From contig CANGXK010000091.1 of assembly GCA_947457715.1 (NCBI GenBank), forward strand, positions 1 through 8,720: a stretch of 8,720 bases of DNA, in the 5' to 3' direction. Below, piece by piece: positions 1 through 7,203 of the stretch. The notes under the pieces are model-generated. The model worked only from the letters and a program-made list of their open reading frames with translations, had not been told where the DNA came from and ran no database searches. Source of the DNA: Gemmatimonadota bacterium. GTDB taxonomy: Bacteria; Gemmatimonadota; Gemmatimonadetes; Gemmatimonadales; Gemmatimonadaceae. Each line of letters starts with the position of its first letter. Position 1 is the stretch's first letter. A program made the translations under genes and the position numbers.

Positions 1-1695
1 CACATCGCCCGGCCGCGCCCAGGTCAGCAGCTCCTGCACGGCGTCGAACTCACTGGGGGAGATCGACACGCGATCGGCAGGCGCTCCGCACTGACGCAGT
101 TCGTCAACGAGCAGCGCCGGCAATTCGCCTTCGGGCCGGCCGCGTAACAGGGAGACCATCTCCTTCACGATCACGCGCTCGAACGGCGTCACGCTCCACG
201 CCGCACGGGCCAGTGCGCGCAGCTGCTCGTCGTCGCGATCGCCGGCGTTGCCGAGCACGAGACCGATGCGCGACGCCGCCACCGACGCCGCGAAAGAAGC
301 CGCCGTGGTGCACAACGCGCGAATCCCCTCGGGGTTGTGCGCATAGTCCACGAACACGGTGAGGCCGCCAAACGCGTACCGCTCGAGCCGGCCCGCGTTG
401 TCGTGCGGCGCCGCGCCGAACCGTCGCAGCGCCACATACACGGCCGACAGCGGCACGCCCGAGCAGCTCGCGGTGAGCGCGGCTGCCAGGGCATTCTCCA
501 CGTTGTGGCGCGCGGCGCCGCCCGCCGTCACGGGCATCTCGTCCACGCGACCAGCATCGCCCCACACCCCGTCGCGACACACCATGAGGTGCCCATCGTG
601 CAGCACGGCGCCGTCGCCATGCGCCTCGATGCCGTCGGCCACGAGTGCGGTGTCGGCGTTCATGCTGAACCACACCATAGGCACCGCATGCACCGCCGCC
701 AAACGCTCCCCGAGGGCCACGAGGGTGGGATCGTCGGCGTTGAGCACCAGTCGACCGTCCGGCCCGAGGACGCGGGTCACGATGGCCTTCACCTCGGCGA
801 GATCGTCGAGGGTGTGCACGCCGTACTCGCCGAAGTGATCGGCCGAGATGTTGGTGATCACCGCCACCTGCGCGGTGGTGGTGCCGAGCCCGCGGCGCAG
901 CATGCCGCCGCGCGCCGTCTCCAGCACGCCCACCTGCACCGCGTCGTCACGCATCACCAGCCGCGCGCCGCCGGGACCCGTGTAATCCCCGCGCGCCAGC
1001 GTGCGCGTCTCGAGATCGGACTCCACGAACACGCCGTCGCTGCAGCTCCACCCCGTGGTCGCACCCATAGCGCGCCACATCGCCGCGATCAGTCTCGTGC
1101 TGGTCGTCTTGCCGTTGCTGCCGGTGACCATGATCAGCGGCACGTCGCTCACCGCCTTCCACTCCACCGACGCCGACGATGGCGCCTCGCCGTGCGGCCA
1201 CGTGAGCACACCGGGCCCGCTGCCGACACTCACCGCTTCATCGTCGATACTGAACGCGAGGCCGCGGGTGAGCGCACCGGCCGCCAGCTCGCGCGCATGC
1301 GGGTGCCTCGCACACTCCTCGGCGTACAGCGCGCGCAGCATCGGCGCCGCATCGGGCACGTGGCGACGGTCCACGTACGCTTCCGCCTCCACCCATGCCC
1401 ATTCGGCCACCGCCGTGGCGGTCATGAGTCCGTCGATCGGCGCCGAGAGATAGCAGGTGGCGTCACCGATGCTATGACGCGCCACGAACTCGATGCCAGA
1501 CCAGCCCAACGCCTGGGTGAGCCGCCGTGCCGCATACGGCCAATGATCGACCGCGCGGCGCGCTTCTTCATCGACCACCACCACCGTGACGACCGCCCCC
1601 GGCGTCGGACCATAGCGATTCGGGCCCTGCAGTCGCCGACAGTCCCGGATGGTCGGCGACGGGTACTCCGGTTCCTCCGCCAGCGTGTCGGTCAA
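1..1695 (-). CDS. Mur-ligase-only CphA paralogue (partial, C-terminus off window)
   Basis: A Mur-type amide ligase of which 565 codons are visible; the C-terminus runs off the left edge. By comparison with CphA only some tens of residues are probably missing. The ATP-binding P-loop is VTGSNGKTT (residues 190-198, Lys196). It is followed by the acidic motif ETARGGMLRRGL (from Glu259), the NISADH block (His287) and the C-terminal-domain motif VDYAHNPEG (Asp450). All match the Mur half of the neighbouring CphA. Only about 190 residues precede the P-loop, against about 495 in CphA, so the ATP-grasp domain is absent. Residues 16-28, IRDCRRLQGPNRY, resemble the start of the CphA N-domain, so a reduced N-domain may remain. 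The start is TTG, overlapping the cphA stop as TTGA, which suggests translational coupling. The first in-frame ATG is near residue 91, well inside the protein. The substrate is unknown. By analogy with the CphA Mur domain it could ligate Arg or another amino acid to Asp side chains, but that is inference. Confidence 0.85.
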   Translation of the reverse strand, partial: MTDTLAEEPEYPSPTIRDCRRLQGPNRYGPTPGAVVTVVVVDEEARRAVDHWPYAARRLTQALGWSGIEFVARHSIGDATCYLSAPIDGLMTATAVAEWAWVEAEAYVDRRHVPDAAPMLRALYAEECARHPHARELAAGALTRGLAFSIDDEAVSVGSGPGVLTWPHGEAPSSASVEWKAVSDVPLIMVTGSNGKTTSTRLIAAMWRAMGATTGWSCSDGVFVESDLETRTLARGDYTGPGGARLVMRDDAVQVGVLETARGGMLRRGLGTTTAQVAVITNISADHFGEYGVHTLDDLAEVKAIVTRVLGPDGRLVLNADDPTLVALGERLAAVHAVPMVWFSMNADTALVADGIEAHGDGAVLHDGHLMVCRDGVWGDAGRVDEMPVTAGGAARHNVENALAAALTASCSGVPLSAVYVALRRFGAAPHDNAGRLERYAFGGLTVFVDYAHNPEGIRALCTTAASFAASVAASRIGLVLGNAGDRDDEQLRALARAAWSVTPFERVIVKEMVSLLRGRPEGELPALLVDELRQCGAPADRVSISPSEFDAVQELLTWARPGDV

Positions 1696-4556
1696 TCGCT
1701 GGCCTCAGGCACGAGGATCACCCCGCGTTCGTCGCGCATGAGCACGACGTCGTCGGTGACGCTGTTCCACTTGGCCGGCGGCTCGACCGTGGTGGCCGGC
1801 CCGGCGGTCGAACGCGCCGGTGCGGCATCGTCGGCCGGCGAATCTTCCGAAACGGCGGCGCGAGGCACCGAGCGCGCAGCCCGCGGCGGCGGAATCACCA
1901 GCTGATCGGCCTCCGGGCGGAAGTTGATGATCTGCTTCCAGCCACGCGCCAACGCATCGGCGAAGATGAGCACGAGATCGCCGGCGCGCGCCATGCGCAA
2001 CGCCGCTTCGATGGCGTCCTGTTCGTCGATGATCATCGTGACGCGATCGGCCGCAATACCGCGCGACATCAGCGCGTCGCGCAGCAGGCGCGGCACCTCG
2101 TCCGGGCCACGGCCGCGTAGCGCGTCGTCGCGGCGCACGATGTAGTGATCGAAATTGCCCGCCGCCGACACGGCGCCGATGGCCTCGATATCCGCATCGC
2201 GACGATCACCAGGCGCCGACAGCACGCACAGGCGCCGACCCACCGGTTTCATTCTGTTCACCAAGTCGCACAACGCCGCAATCGCATGCGCGTTGTGGCC
2301 GTAGTCGAAAAGCACCTTGAACGGATGCTCGTCGTACACGTTGAGCCGACCCGGCGCCTGGAAGAAGGTGGTATCGAAGGTGCGCAGGCCGTGACGGATG
2401 TCCTCGAGGCGCACACCCATGGAAAACGCCATCGCCGCGGCGAACATCGCGTTCTGCACGTTGAAGGTGGCGCGCCCTTCGAGTGTGGCGGGAATGAGAT
2501 GCGTCCAGAGCAGCGGGATGTGCGCCCCGCGATCGTAGATCGTGATCATCTGGCCGTTCACGCCCGCTTCGAGCGCGATGGCGCGGCCACCGGCGCGAAT
2601 GTGCTCGCGCACCAGATCGTGCGCCGGATCCATCGTCACGTAGCAGACGTGCTTGGCCTTCGTGTACGCCGCCATGCGCAGCGTGTTCGGATCGTCGGCA
2701 TTCAGCACGGCGGTGTCGGTCGCGATCTCCACCACCGTACGCTTCACTTCGGCCAGTTGCTCGAGCGTCTCGATGCCTTTCTGCCCGAGGTGATCGGGCT
2801 GAATGTTGAGCACCGCGCCCACGTCCACGTGACGCATCGCCATGCCGGCGCGCAGCAGGCCGCCGCGGGCCGTCTCCAGCACCGCCACCTGCACCGCCGG
2901 ATCGCTGAGCACGATCCGCGCCGACGTGGGCCCGGTCATGTCGCCTTCGACCGTGCGCTGCCCGTCGATGTACACGCCGTCGGTGGTCGTGAGACCCACG
3001 CGCTTGCCGGCGAGCTTGTGAATGTGCGCCAGCAGTCGCGACGTGGTCGTCTTGCCGTTGGTGCCGGTGATCGCCGCGATCGGAATCGTGCTGGGCGCGC
3101 GATCGGGGAAGAGCATGTCGATGACCTTGCTGGCCACGTCGCGTGAACGCCCTTCGCTGGGCGCCATGTGCATGCGGAAGCCCGGCGCCGCATTCACTTC
3201 ACAGATGGCACCACCAATGTCCTTGTACGATTCGGTGATGTCGGGGGTGAGGAAGTCCACGCCGCCCACATCGAGGCCGATGGCCTTGATCGCGCGCACT
3301 GCCATCTCGGCGTTGTCCGGATGTACGACGTCGGTCATGTCGGTGGCCGTGCCGCCGGTGGACAGATTCGCCGTGAGACGCAGATACACCTCTTCACCGG
3401 CGGGCGGCACCGTGTTGGCGTCGTAGCCCAGCTTCGCGAGCAGCCCCAACGCCTGTTCGTCGAGGTCGAGCTGCGTGAGCACTTTCTCGTGACCGATGCC
3501 ACGGCGCGGATCGCTGTTCACCGTGGCGATCAGCTGCGCGATGCTGTGCACGCCGTCGCCCGTGACCTTGCCGGGCTCACGCTTGCTGACCGCCACGAGC
3601 TGTCCGTCGATCACCAGCATGCGGTGATCGTGTCCGGTGATGTAACTCTCCACGATCACGCTGCGCGAGATCTCCTGCGCGCGCTGAAAGCCGGCCACTA
3701 CCTGCTCGGGGGTCGTAAGCGCGATCGACACGCCGCGTCCGTGGTTGCCGTTGTACGGCTTGGTGACCACGGGATAGCCGATCGTTTTCGCGGCACTGAT
3801 CGCCTTCTCGGCCGACTGTACGAGTCGCTGCTTGGGCACCGGCAGACCGAGATTCGCGAGAATGCGATTCGTCTCTTCCTTGTCGCCGGCCAGTTCCACG
3901 GCGATGTGCGACGTCCGGCCGGTGATCGTGGCCTGAATCCGCTGCTGATAGCAGCCGTAACCGAGCTGAATGAGGCTCTGCTCGTTGAGGCGGATCCACG
4001 GAATGTCGCGCGCCTCGGCGGCGTGCACGATACTGGCCGTGCTTGGCCCCAGCGCCCGACGCTGGGCATAGCGGATGAACGCGTCGCGCCGAGCCGCGAG
4101 GTCGAAGCTCGGGTCGGTACCGCGCGGCCGCAGCTCCTCGGGCAGCAAATGGTGCAGCAGGTCGAGCGCCACGTCGGCGGCTTCGTGTCCCACGTCGGCC
4201 TGCTCGTACTCGAACACCACGTCGTACACGCCGGGGTGCGACGTCTCACGCGTTTTGCCGAAGCTGACCTTCACTCCCGCCACGTTCTGCAGTTCGATCG
4301 CCACGTGCTCAAGCACATGCCCAAGCCAGGTGCCGTCGTCTTCCGACATGCGACGCACAAACCCACCGGGCACGCCATATGAGCAGCCGTGCTCGTGCAG
4401 GCCGGGCAGCGCCTCCAGCAGCGACTGCACGAACCCGTCGCCCAACCGCTTGGTGGGCCATGCCTCGAGCGCTCCGAGGTCGAGGACGAGCCGGAGGACG
4501 GGGAAGTGGGCATAGTGGCTCGGCCCCACGTACGTGGAGCGCTCGAGAATCTTCAT
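1692..4556 (-). CDS. cphA: Cyanophycin synthetase (CphA1 type)
   Basis: Makes cyanophycin by ATP-dependent addition of Asp to the poly-Asp backbone and Arg to its side chains, in the cytoplasm. The 954-residue protein has the full three-part layout. The N-domain (about 1-160) starts with the conserved VGPSHY block and carries GHVLEHVAIELQ (79-90). The ATP-grasp domain (about 165-485) has KPYNGNHGRGV (266-276) and the metal-binding CEVNAAPGFRMH (452-463). The Mur-ligase domain (about 490-880) has P-loop GTNGKTT (498-504), ETARGG (561-566), QPDH (586-589) and FDYGHN (750-755). Known CphA1 enzymes are usually about 870-920 residues. The extra length here is a Pro/Ala-rich tail after RGWKQIINF, ending in a short hydrophobic segment. 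ATG is the start because the N-domain begins directly at MKIL. It lies 6 bases after the cphB stop with no good Shine-Dalgarno, so coupled translation is likely. The ATP-grasp and Mur motifs are both intact, so I expect an active enzyme. Confidence 0.97.
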   Translation of the reverse strand: MKILERSTYVGPSHYAHFPVLRLVLDLGALEAWPTKRLGDGFVQSLLEALPGLHEHGCSYGVPGGFVRRMSEDDGTWLGHVLEHVAIELQNVAGVKVSFGKTRETSHPGVYDVVFEYEQADVGHEAADVALDLLHHLLPEELRPRGTDPSFDLAARRDAFIRYAQRRALGPSTASIVHAAEARDIPWIRLNEQSLIQLGYGCYQQRIQATITGRTSHIAVELAGDKEETNRILANLGLPVPKQRLVQSAEKAISAAKTIGYPVVTKPYNGNHGRGVSIALTTPEQVVAGFQRAQEISRSVIVESYITGHDHRMLVIDGQLVAVSKREPGKVTGDGVHSIAQLIATVNSDPRRGIGHEKVLTQLDLDEQALGLLAKLGYDANTVPPAGEEVYLRLTANLSTGGTATDMTDVVHPDNAEMAVRAIKAIGLDVGGVDFLTPDITESYKDIGGAICEVNAAPGFRMHMAPSEGRSRDVASKVIDMLFPDRAPSTIPIAAITGTNGKTTTSRLLAHIHKLAGKRVGLTTTDGVYIDGQRTVEGDMTGPTSARIVLSDPAVQVAVLETARGGLLRAGMAMRHVDVGAVLNIQPDHLGQKGIETLEQLAEVKRTVVEIATDTAVLNADDPNTLRMAAYTKAKHVCYVTMDPAHDLVREHIRAGGRAIALEAGVNGQMITIYDRGAHIPLLWTHLIPATLEGRATFNVQNAMFAAAMAFSMGVRLEDIRHGLRTFDTTFFQAPGRLNVYDEHPFKVLFDYGHNAHAIAALCDLVNRMKPVGRRLCVLSAPGDRRDADIEAIGAVSAAGNFDHYIVRRDDALRGRGPDEVPRLLRDALMSRGIAADRVTMIIDEQDAIEAALRMARAGDLVLIFADALARGWKQIINFRPEADQLVIPPPRAARSVPRAAVSEDSPADDAAPARSTAGPATTVEPPAKWNSVTDDVVLMRDERGVILVPEASD

Positions 4557-4562
4557 GATCGG

Positions 4563-5411
4563 CTACTCGGCTGTGACGAGGATGTCGCCCAGCGCGGCAT
4601 TGAGCGCGTCGTGCGGGGATGTGGCCGACGCGGTGGCGATAGCCAGCCGGGTGCGGAGATTGAAGCTCGCGCCAGCCGCCAGCACATGCAGCGTAGCGCC
4701 CAGCAGCGTGACGGCCTCGCCAGGGGCGGCCTCGGCAATCGACGAGAACGACACCTGCGTCGGATCAATGACCGTGACCGATCCGGTCCCCATCACGTCG
4801 ATCGTGTCATCAGGCCCGATGAACGCGGCCGTGTCTTCATCGACCCCGAGCCCGAAGGCGAACGGATTGTAGGCCAGCGCCGTGAGCAGACGCCCCAGCC
4901 GGTCGCGCTGCCGGAAGTGCTGATCGATGATCACGCGGTTGGTGAGCCCAAGACCGGCGCACATGGTGACCATGCCGGCGCGCGGCGAACTGCCCTCGGC
5001 GCCGTACGCGATCATGTGTTCGCTGAGATACGCGGCACCGGCGCTGGTGCCGGCGATGTGCATACCGGTCGCATGTCGTTCACGCAGCAGCTGCCCTACC
5101 GGGGTGCCTCCCAGCGTGGTCGAGAGCTTGAGCTGATTGCCGCCGGTGAGGAACACCCCGGTCGCCGCGCCCAGCCACTCGAGCCAGTCGCCATCGTCAC
5201 AATCGCTGCGCCGCTCGAAGTTGAGCGCCTTGACCTGCCCGACACCATGGCGCTGGAACACACGTTCATAGAAGGTGCCCATGTCCGGCTCGGACGATGC
5301 GGTCGGTATGACCGCAATGCGAGCCGCTGCGCCACCGCTCAACGCGACAAAGCGATCGAGAATGGCCGCGGTGAGCAGCTTGCCACCAATGGGGATGATC
5401 CAGCCGCGCAT
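4563..5411 (-). CDS. cphB: Cyanophycinase, intracellular (peptidase family S51)
   Basis: Serine exopeptidase that cuts cyanophycin to beta-Asp-Arg dipeptides. The protein is 282 residues, the normal length for CphB. The nucleophile motif GTSAGAAYLSEHM places Ser123 as catalytic. His165 in DQHFRQRDRLGRL and Glu192 in GVDEDTAAFI complete the triad. Their spacing (42 and 69 residues from Ser) equals that of Synechocystis CphB Ser132/His174/Glu201, as I recall those numbers. FLTGGNQLKL (87-96) matches the substrate-binding Gln loop. There is no signal peptide, so it is the intracellular CphB type, not the secreted CphE type. The reading frame stays open upstream to about 5897, antisense to iadA. 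I start at MRGWIIPIGGK because this is where homology to cyanophycinases begins; no strong Shine-Dalgarno is visible there. It is the first gene of the leftward run, so degradation and synthesis are transcribed together. Confidence 0.95.
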   Translation of the reverse strand: MRGWIIPIGGKLLTAAILDRFVALSGGAAARIAVIPTASSEPDMGTFYERVFQRHGVGQVKALNFERRSDCDDGDWLEWLGAATGVFLTGGNQLKLSTTLGGTPVGQLLRERHATGMHIAGTSAGAAYLSEHMIAYGAEGSSPRAGMVTMCAGLGLTNRVIIDQHFRQRDRLGRLLTALAYNPFAFGLGVDEDTAAFIGPDDTIDVMGTGSVTVIDPTQVSFSSIAEAAPGEAVTLLGATLHVLAAGASFNLRTRLAIATASATSPHDALNAALGDILVTAE

Positions 5412-5517
5412 AAGTCGGGGATTCGCGTGAGCCGTCCGTCCCGTCGCGTCCGGACATCGCGCGCGACGAGTTGCGTCAAAGCTAACGCTGGCCGCGACGG
5501 CCGGGTAACGTTCCGCC
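5412..5517. promoter_or_regulatory. Divergent cphB / iadA promoter region
   Basis: This 106-base gap separates the leftward cphB-cphA run from rightward iadA, so it must hold at least one promoter for each unless transcription enters from outside. On the minus strand TTGACG (5479 to 5474) could be a -35 box, but the bases 17 away (TGTCCG) are a poor -10, so I do not call a start point. The centre carries the imperfect inverted repeat TTGCGTCAA (5471-5479), a possible shared operator. No strong Shine-Dalgarno precedes either start codon. Assignment as a regulatory region is inference from gene layout. Confidence 0.4.
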
Positions 5518-6681
5518 ATGCTGCTGCTACGTAATGCGACCGTATTCGCGCCCGAATCGCGGGGGCAGATGGATCTGCTCATCGGCGGTGAGCAGATCCT
5601 CTGGATGGGAGCGTCTCCGGGGGTGCTTCCCCCCGCGCTAGGCGTCACGGAAGTCGATCTCGAAGGCCGCGCGGTGATCCCGGGGCTGGTGGATGGCCAT
5701 GCGCACCTCACCGGCGGTGGCGGCGAAGCGGGCCCCAACACGCGGGTACCGGCGCCGCCGCTGTCGCAGTACACGCACGCCGGCGTGACCACGGCCATCG
5801 GCGTGCTGGGCACGGACGACGTCACCAGGAGCACCGCCGAATTGGTCGTCACGGCGCGCGGCCTGGTGGCCGAAGGGCTCTCGGCCTGGTGCCACACCGG
5901 CGGCTATCACGTGCCCCCCGTGACCCTCACCGGCAGCGTGCGCGGCGACATCGTGCATCTCGATCGCGTAATCGGGGTAGGCGAGCTCGCACTGAGCGAT
6001 CACCGGTCGAGCCAGCCCACCCTTGAGGAGCTGCTGAAGATCGCGGCCGAGGCGCACGTGGGCGGCATCATGACCGGCAAGGCCGGCGTGGTGCACCTGC
6101 ACATGGGCGACGGCGTCCGCGGGCTCGAGCTGGTGCGGCAGGCGCTCGACACGAGCGAGATTCCGGCGCGGGTGTTCAACCCCACGCACGTGAACCGCAA
6201 GCGGGCCCTGTTCGAGGAAGCGATCGCCCTCGCCCGTCGCGGCTGCGTGGTGGATATCACGTCGTTCGACGTATTGCCCGAGGACAACGCGTGGAGCGCG
6301 GCGGATGCGCTGGAGCGCTATTGGGCCAGCGGGGCGCCGGCCACGAACGTGACCGTCAGCAGCGACGGCGGCGGGTGCTTACCGGTGTTCGATGCCGACG
6401 GCCGGGTGATGGCGATGGGCGTCGGCCATGCCGGCAGCCTGTTGGCGACGGTGCGCGAACTGGTGGCCCGCGGTCACGGCCTCGATCGGATCCTCCCTGC
6501 CTTCACCAGCAACGTGGCCACGCTGCTGCGCCTGCCGCAGAAGGGCGCGCTGCGGGTGGGGGCTGACGCCGACCTGGTGGTGCTGGACGCCGAGCACCGG
6601 GTCCGTGACGTGATGGCGCGGGGATCCTGGCACATTCAGGGCGGCATGACCATTCGCCGCGGCACCTTCGAGACAGCGTAA
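5518..6681 (+). CDS. iadA: Isoaspartyl dipeptidase (beta-aspartyl-peptidase)
   Basis: Binuclear-metal amidohydrolase that hydrolyses beta-aspartyl dipeptides. Here its natural substrate is probably the beta-Asp-Arg released by CphB, giving free Asp and Arg. The 387-residue protein aligns end to end with E. coli IadA, down to the shared C-terminal GTFETA. Metal ligands are visible: HAH (His61, His63) followed by LTGGGGEAGPNTR, His195 in HLHMGDG, His224 in NPTHVNR and Asp283 in SSDGGG. Substrate-side motifs GGYHVPP (128-134) and SDHRSSQP (160-167) are present. The bridging position, a carboxylated Lys162 in E. coli, is Glu156 here (VGELALSD), which supplies a carboxylate directly. The start MLLLRNATVFAPE fits the E. 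coli N-terminal block LLQGAHLYAPE, so ATG at 5518 is secure. No signal peptide, so it is cytoplasmic. It is transcribed away from cphB. No convincing intrinsic terminator follows. Confidence 0.95.
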   Translation: MLLLRNATVFAPESRGQMDLLIGGEQILWMGASPGVLPPALGVTEVDLEGRAVIPGLVDGHAHLTGGGGEAGPNTRVPAPPLSQYTHAGVTTAIGVLGTDDVTRSTAELVVTARGLVAEGLSAWCHTGGYHVPPVTLTGSVRGDIVHLDRVIGVGELALSDHRSSQPTLEELLKIAAEAHVGGIMTGKAGVVHLHMGDGVRGLELVRQALDTSEIPARVFNPTHVNRKRALFEEAIALARRGCVVDITSFDVLPEDNAWSAADALERYWASGAPATNVTVSSDGGGCLPVFDADGRVMAMGVGHAGSLLATVRELVARGHGLDRILPAFTSNVATLLRLPQKGALRVGADADLVVLDAEHRVRDVMARGSWHIQGGMTIRRGTFETA

Positions 6682-6735
6682 CGCCGCTGTTTCGACGCGC
6701 CTGAGCCGCCGGCGGAAAATGGGGGCGGTTGGAGG

Positions 6736-6812
6736 TTTGTGTCAGCAAACAAGTATTGACTTAATCCCCGTTTGGCTGGAACTTGGGTTTCCCGCTGGCA
6801 TTCGTGTCAGCA
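6736..6812. repeat. Direct repeat TTYGTGTCAGCA, two copies
   Basis: Two copies of TTYGTGTCAGCA lie at 6736-6747 and 6801-6812, 65 bases apart, on both sides of the candidate nrdJ promoter. They differ only at the third base. The first copy sits inside the inverted repeat GTTTG-6-CAAAC (6735-6750). This may be a protein-binding site pair for nrdJ control. It does not look like the AT-rich NrdR box. Function is a guess. Confidence 0.35.
6756..6784 (+). promoter_or_regulatory. Candidate nrdJ promoter
   Basis: TTGACT (6756-6761) is a near-consensus -35 box. The hexamer 17 bases downstream (GAACTT, 6779-6784) is a weak -10. It lies in the 156-base gap between iadA and the riboswitch and would start transcription about 45-50 bases before the aptamer, which is plausible. 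The weak -10 keeps confidence low; apart from the repeat at 6736-6812 I see nothing else in this gap. Confidence 0.3.
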
Positions 6813-6837
6813 GGCAACTGTTTCACGACATAGGCAT

Positions 6838-7010
6838 GTGGTCACCGATCCCGACGCTGGGGTCGGCGCTAAGAGGGAACCCGGTGCGATTCCGGGGCGG
6901 CCCCGCCGCTGTAAGGGATGACGAAGGAGCAGCACGCCACTGGGCACCCATGTCTGGGTGCACGGGAAGGCCGCTCCGGAGGATGAATCCCGAGCCAGAA
7001 GACCTACCAC
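6838..7010 (+). promoter_or_regulatory. Cobalamin (adenosylcobalamin) riboswitch aptamer
   Basis: The conserved parts of the cobalamin riboswitch occur in order. P1 is GTGGT (6838-6842) with ACCAC (7006-7010). An 8-bp hairpin follows (6845-6852 with 6859-6866). Then come AAGAGGGAAC (6871-6880), the CCGGTGCGATTCCGG stem-loop (6881-6895), GCCGCTGTAAGGG (6905-6917), and GCCACTG (6936-6942) paired through GGGAAGGC (6964-6971). The last pair encloses a 7-bp hairpin (6944-6950 with 6955-6961). Next are GGATGAATCCCGAG and the B12 box AGCCAGAAGACCTACC (6993-7008). It lies on the plus strand upstream of nrdJ with a leader of about 200 bases between. The core motifs match the AdoCbl-binding class, but exact ligand choice cannot be proved by eye. 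Confidence 0.95.
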
Positions 7011-7093
7011 TTTGCCGGAGTCCGCGCGCACCCTCGAGGGAGGGCACGCCGGGGATCGCTGCGTGCCATTCACTCGAATGGCGCCGGCTCCGC

Positions 7094-7128
7094 AGGGCTC
7101 TTTGCTGCGCAAGGCAAGGAGTCTTTTT
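7094..7128 (+). terminator. Intrinsic terminator in the nrdJ leader (riboswitch expression platform)
   Basis: GGCTCTTTGCT (7096-7106) pairs with GGCAAGGAGTC (7113-7123) over 11 bp with three G-U pairs and a 6-base loop, and the stem can extend by AG/UU. The U-run TTTTT (7124-7128) follows at once. It lies about 85 bases after the aptamer and about 90 before the nrdJ start. This suggests that the riboswitch acts by premature transcription termination. CTTTGCC at 7010-7016 is complementary to 7113-7119 and could act as an antiterminator strand. Confidence 0.6.
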
Positions 7129-7203
7129 CGTCGCCCGGCGTGTCGGCCGGGTGGTGAGAAGCGCAGGTCCTCGGGGGTGTGCATTCAATCGCTGGTTCAC
7201 CCG

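Noticed and set aside
337..1905. 522-codon open frame on the plus strand
   Set aside because: Antisense to the Mur ligase and the cphA 3' end; its product is a His/Arg/Ala-rich composition typical of shadow frames in GC-rich DNA, with no recognisable motif.
2145..4382. Long plus-strand open frames (2145-3146 and 3168-4382)
   Set aside because: Antisense to cphA, which has complete domain motifs across the whole span; the products are Arg/His-rich shadows.
4563..5411. Peptidase E (alpha-aspartyl dipeptidase) as the S51 protein
   Set aside because: Length 282, the GTSAGAAYLSEHM and DQHFRQRDRLGRL motifs, and location beside cphA fit cyanophycinase; PepE is shorter.
4389..5534. 381-codon plus-strand frame
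   Set aside because: Antisense to cphB and the cphA 5' end; no family motif.
5412..5897. N-terminal extension of CphB to a 444-residue protein
   Set aside because: The extension is antisense to iadA, has no cyanophycinase homology and is low-complexity; the family start is MRGWIIPIGGK at 5411.
6682..6720. Intrinsic terminator after iadA
   Set aside because: CCGCCGGCGG is a palindrome without a loop and the following AAAAT is not a U-run on this strand.
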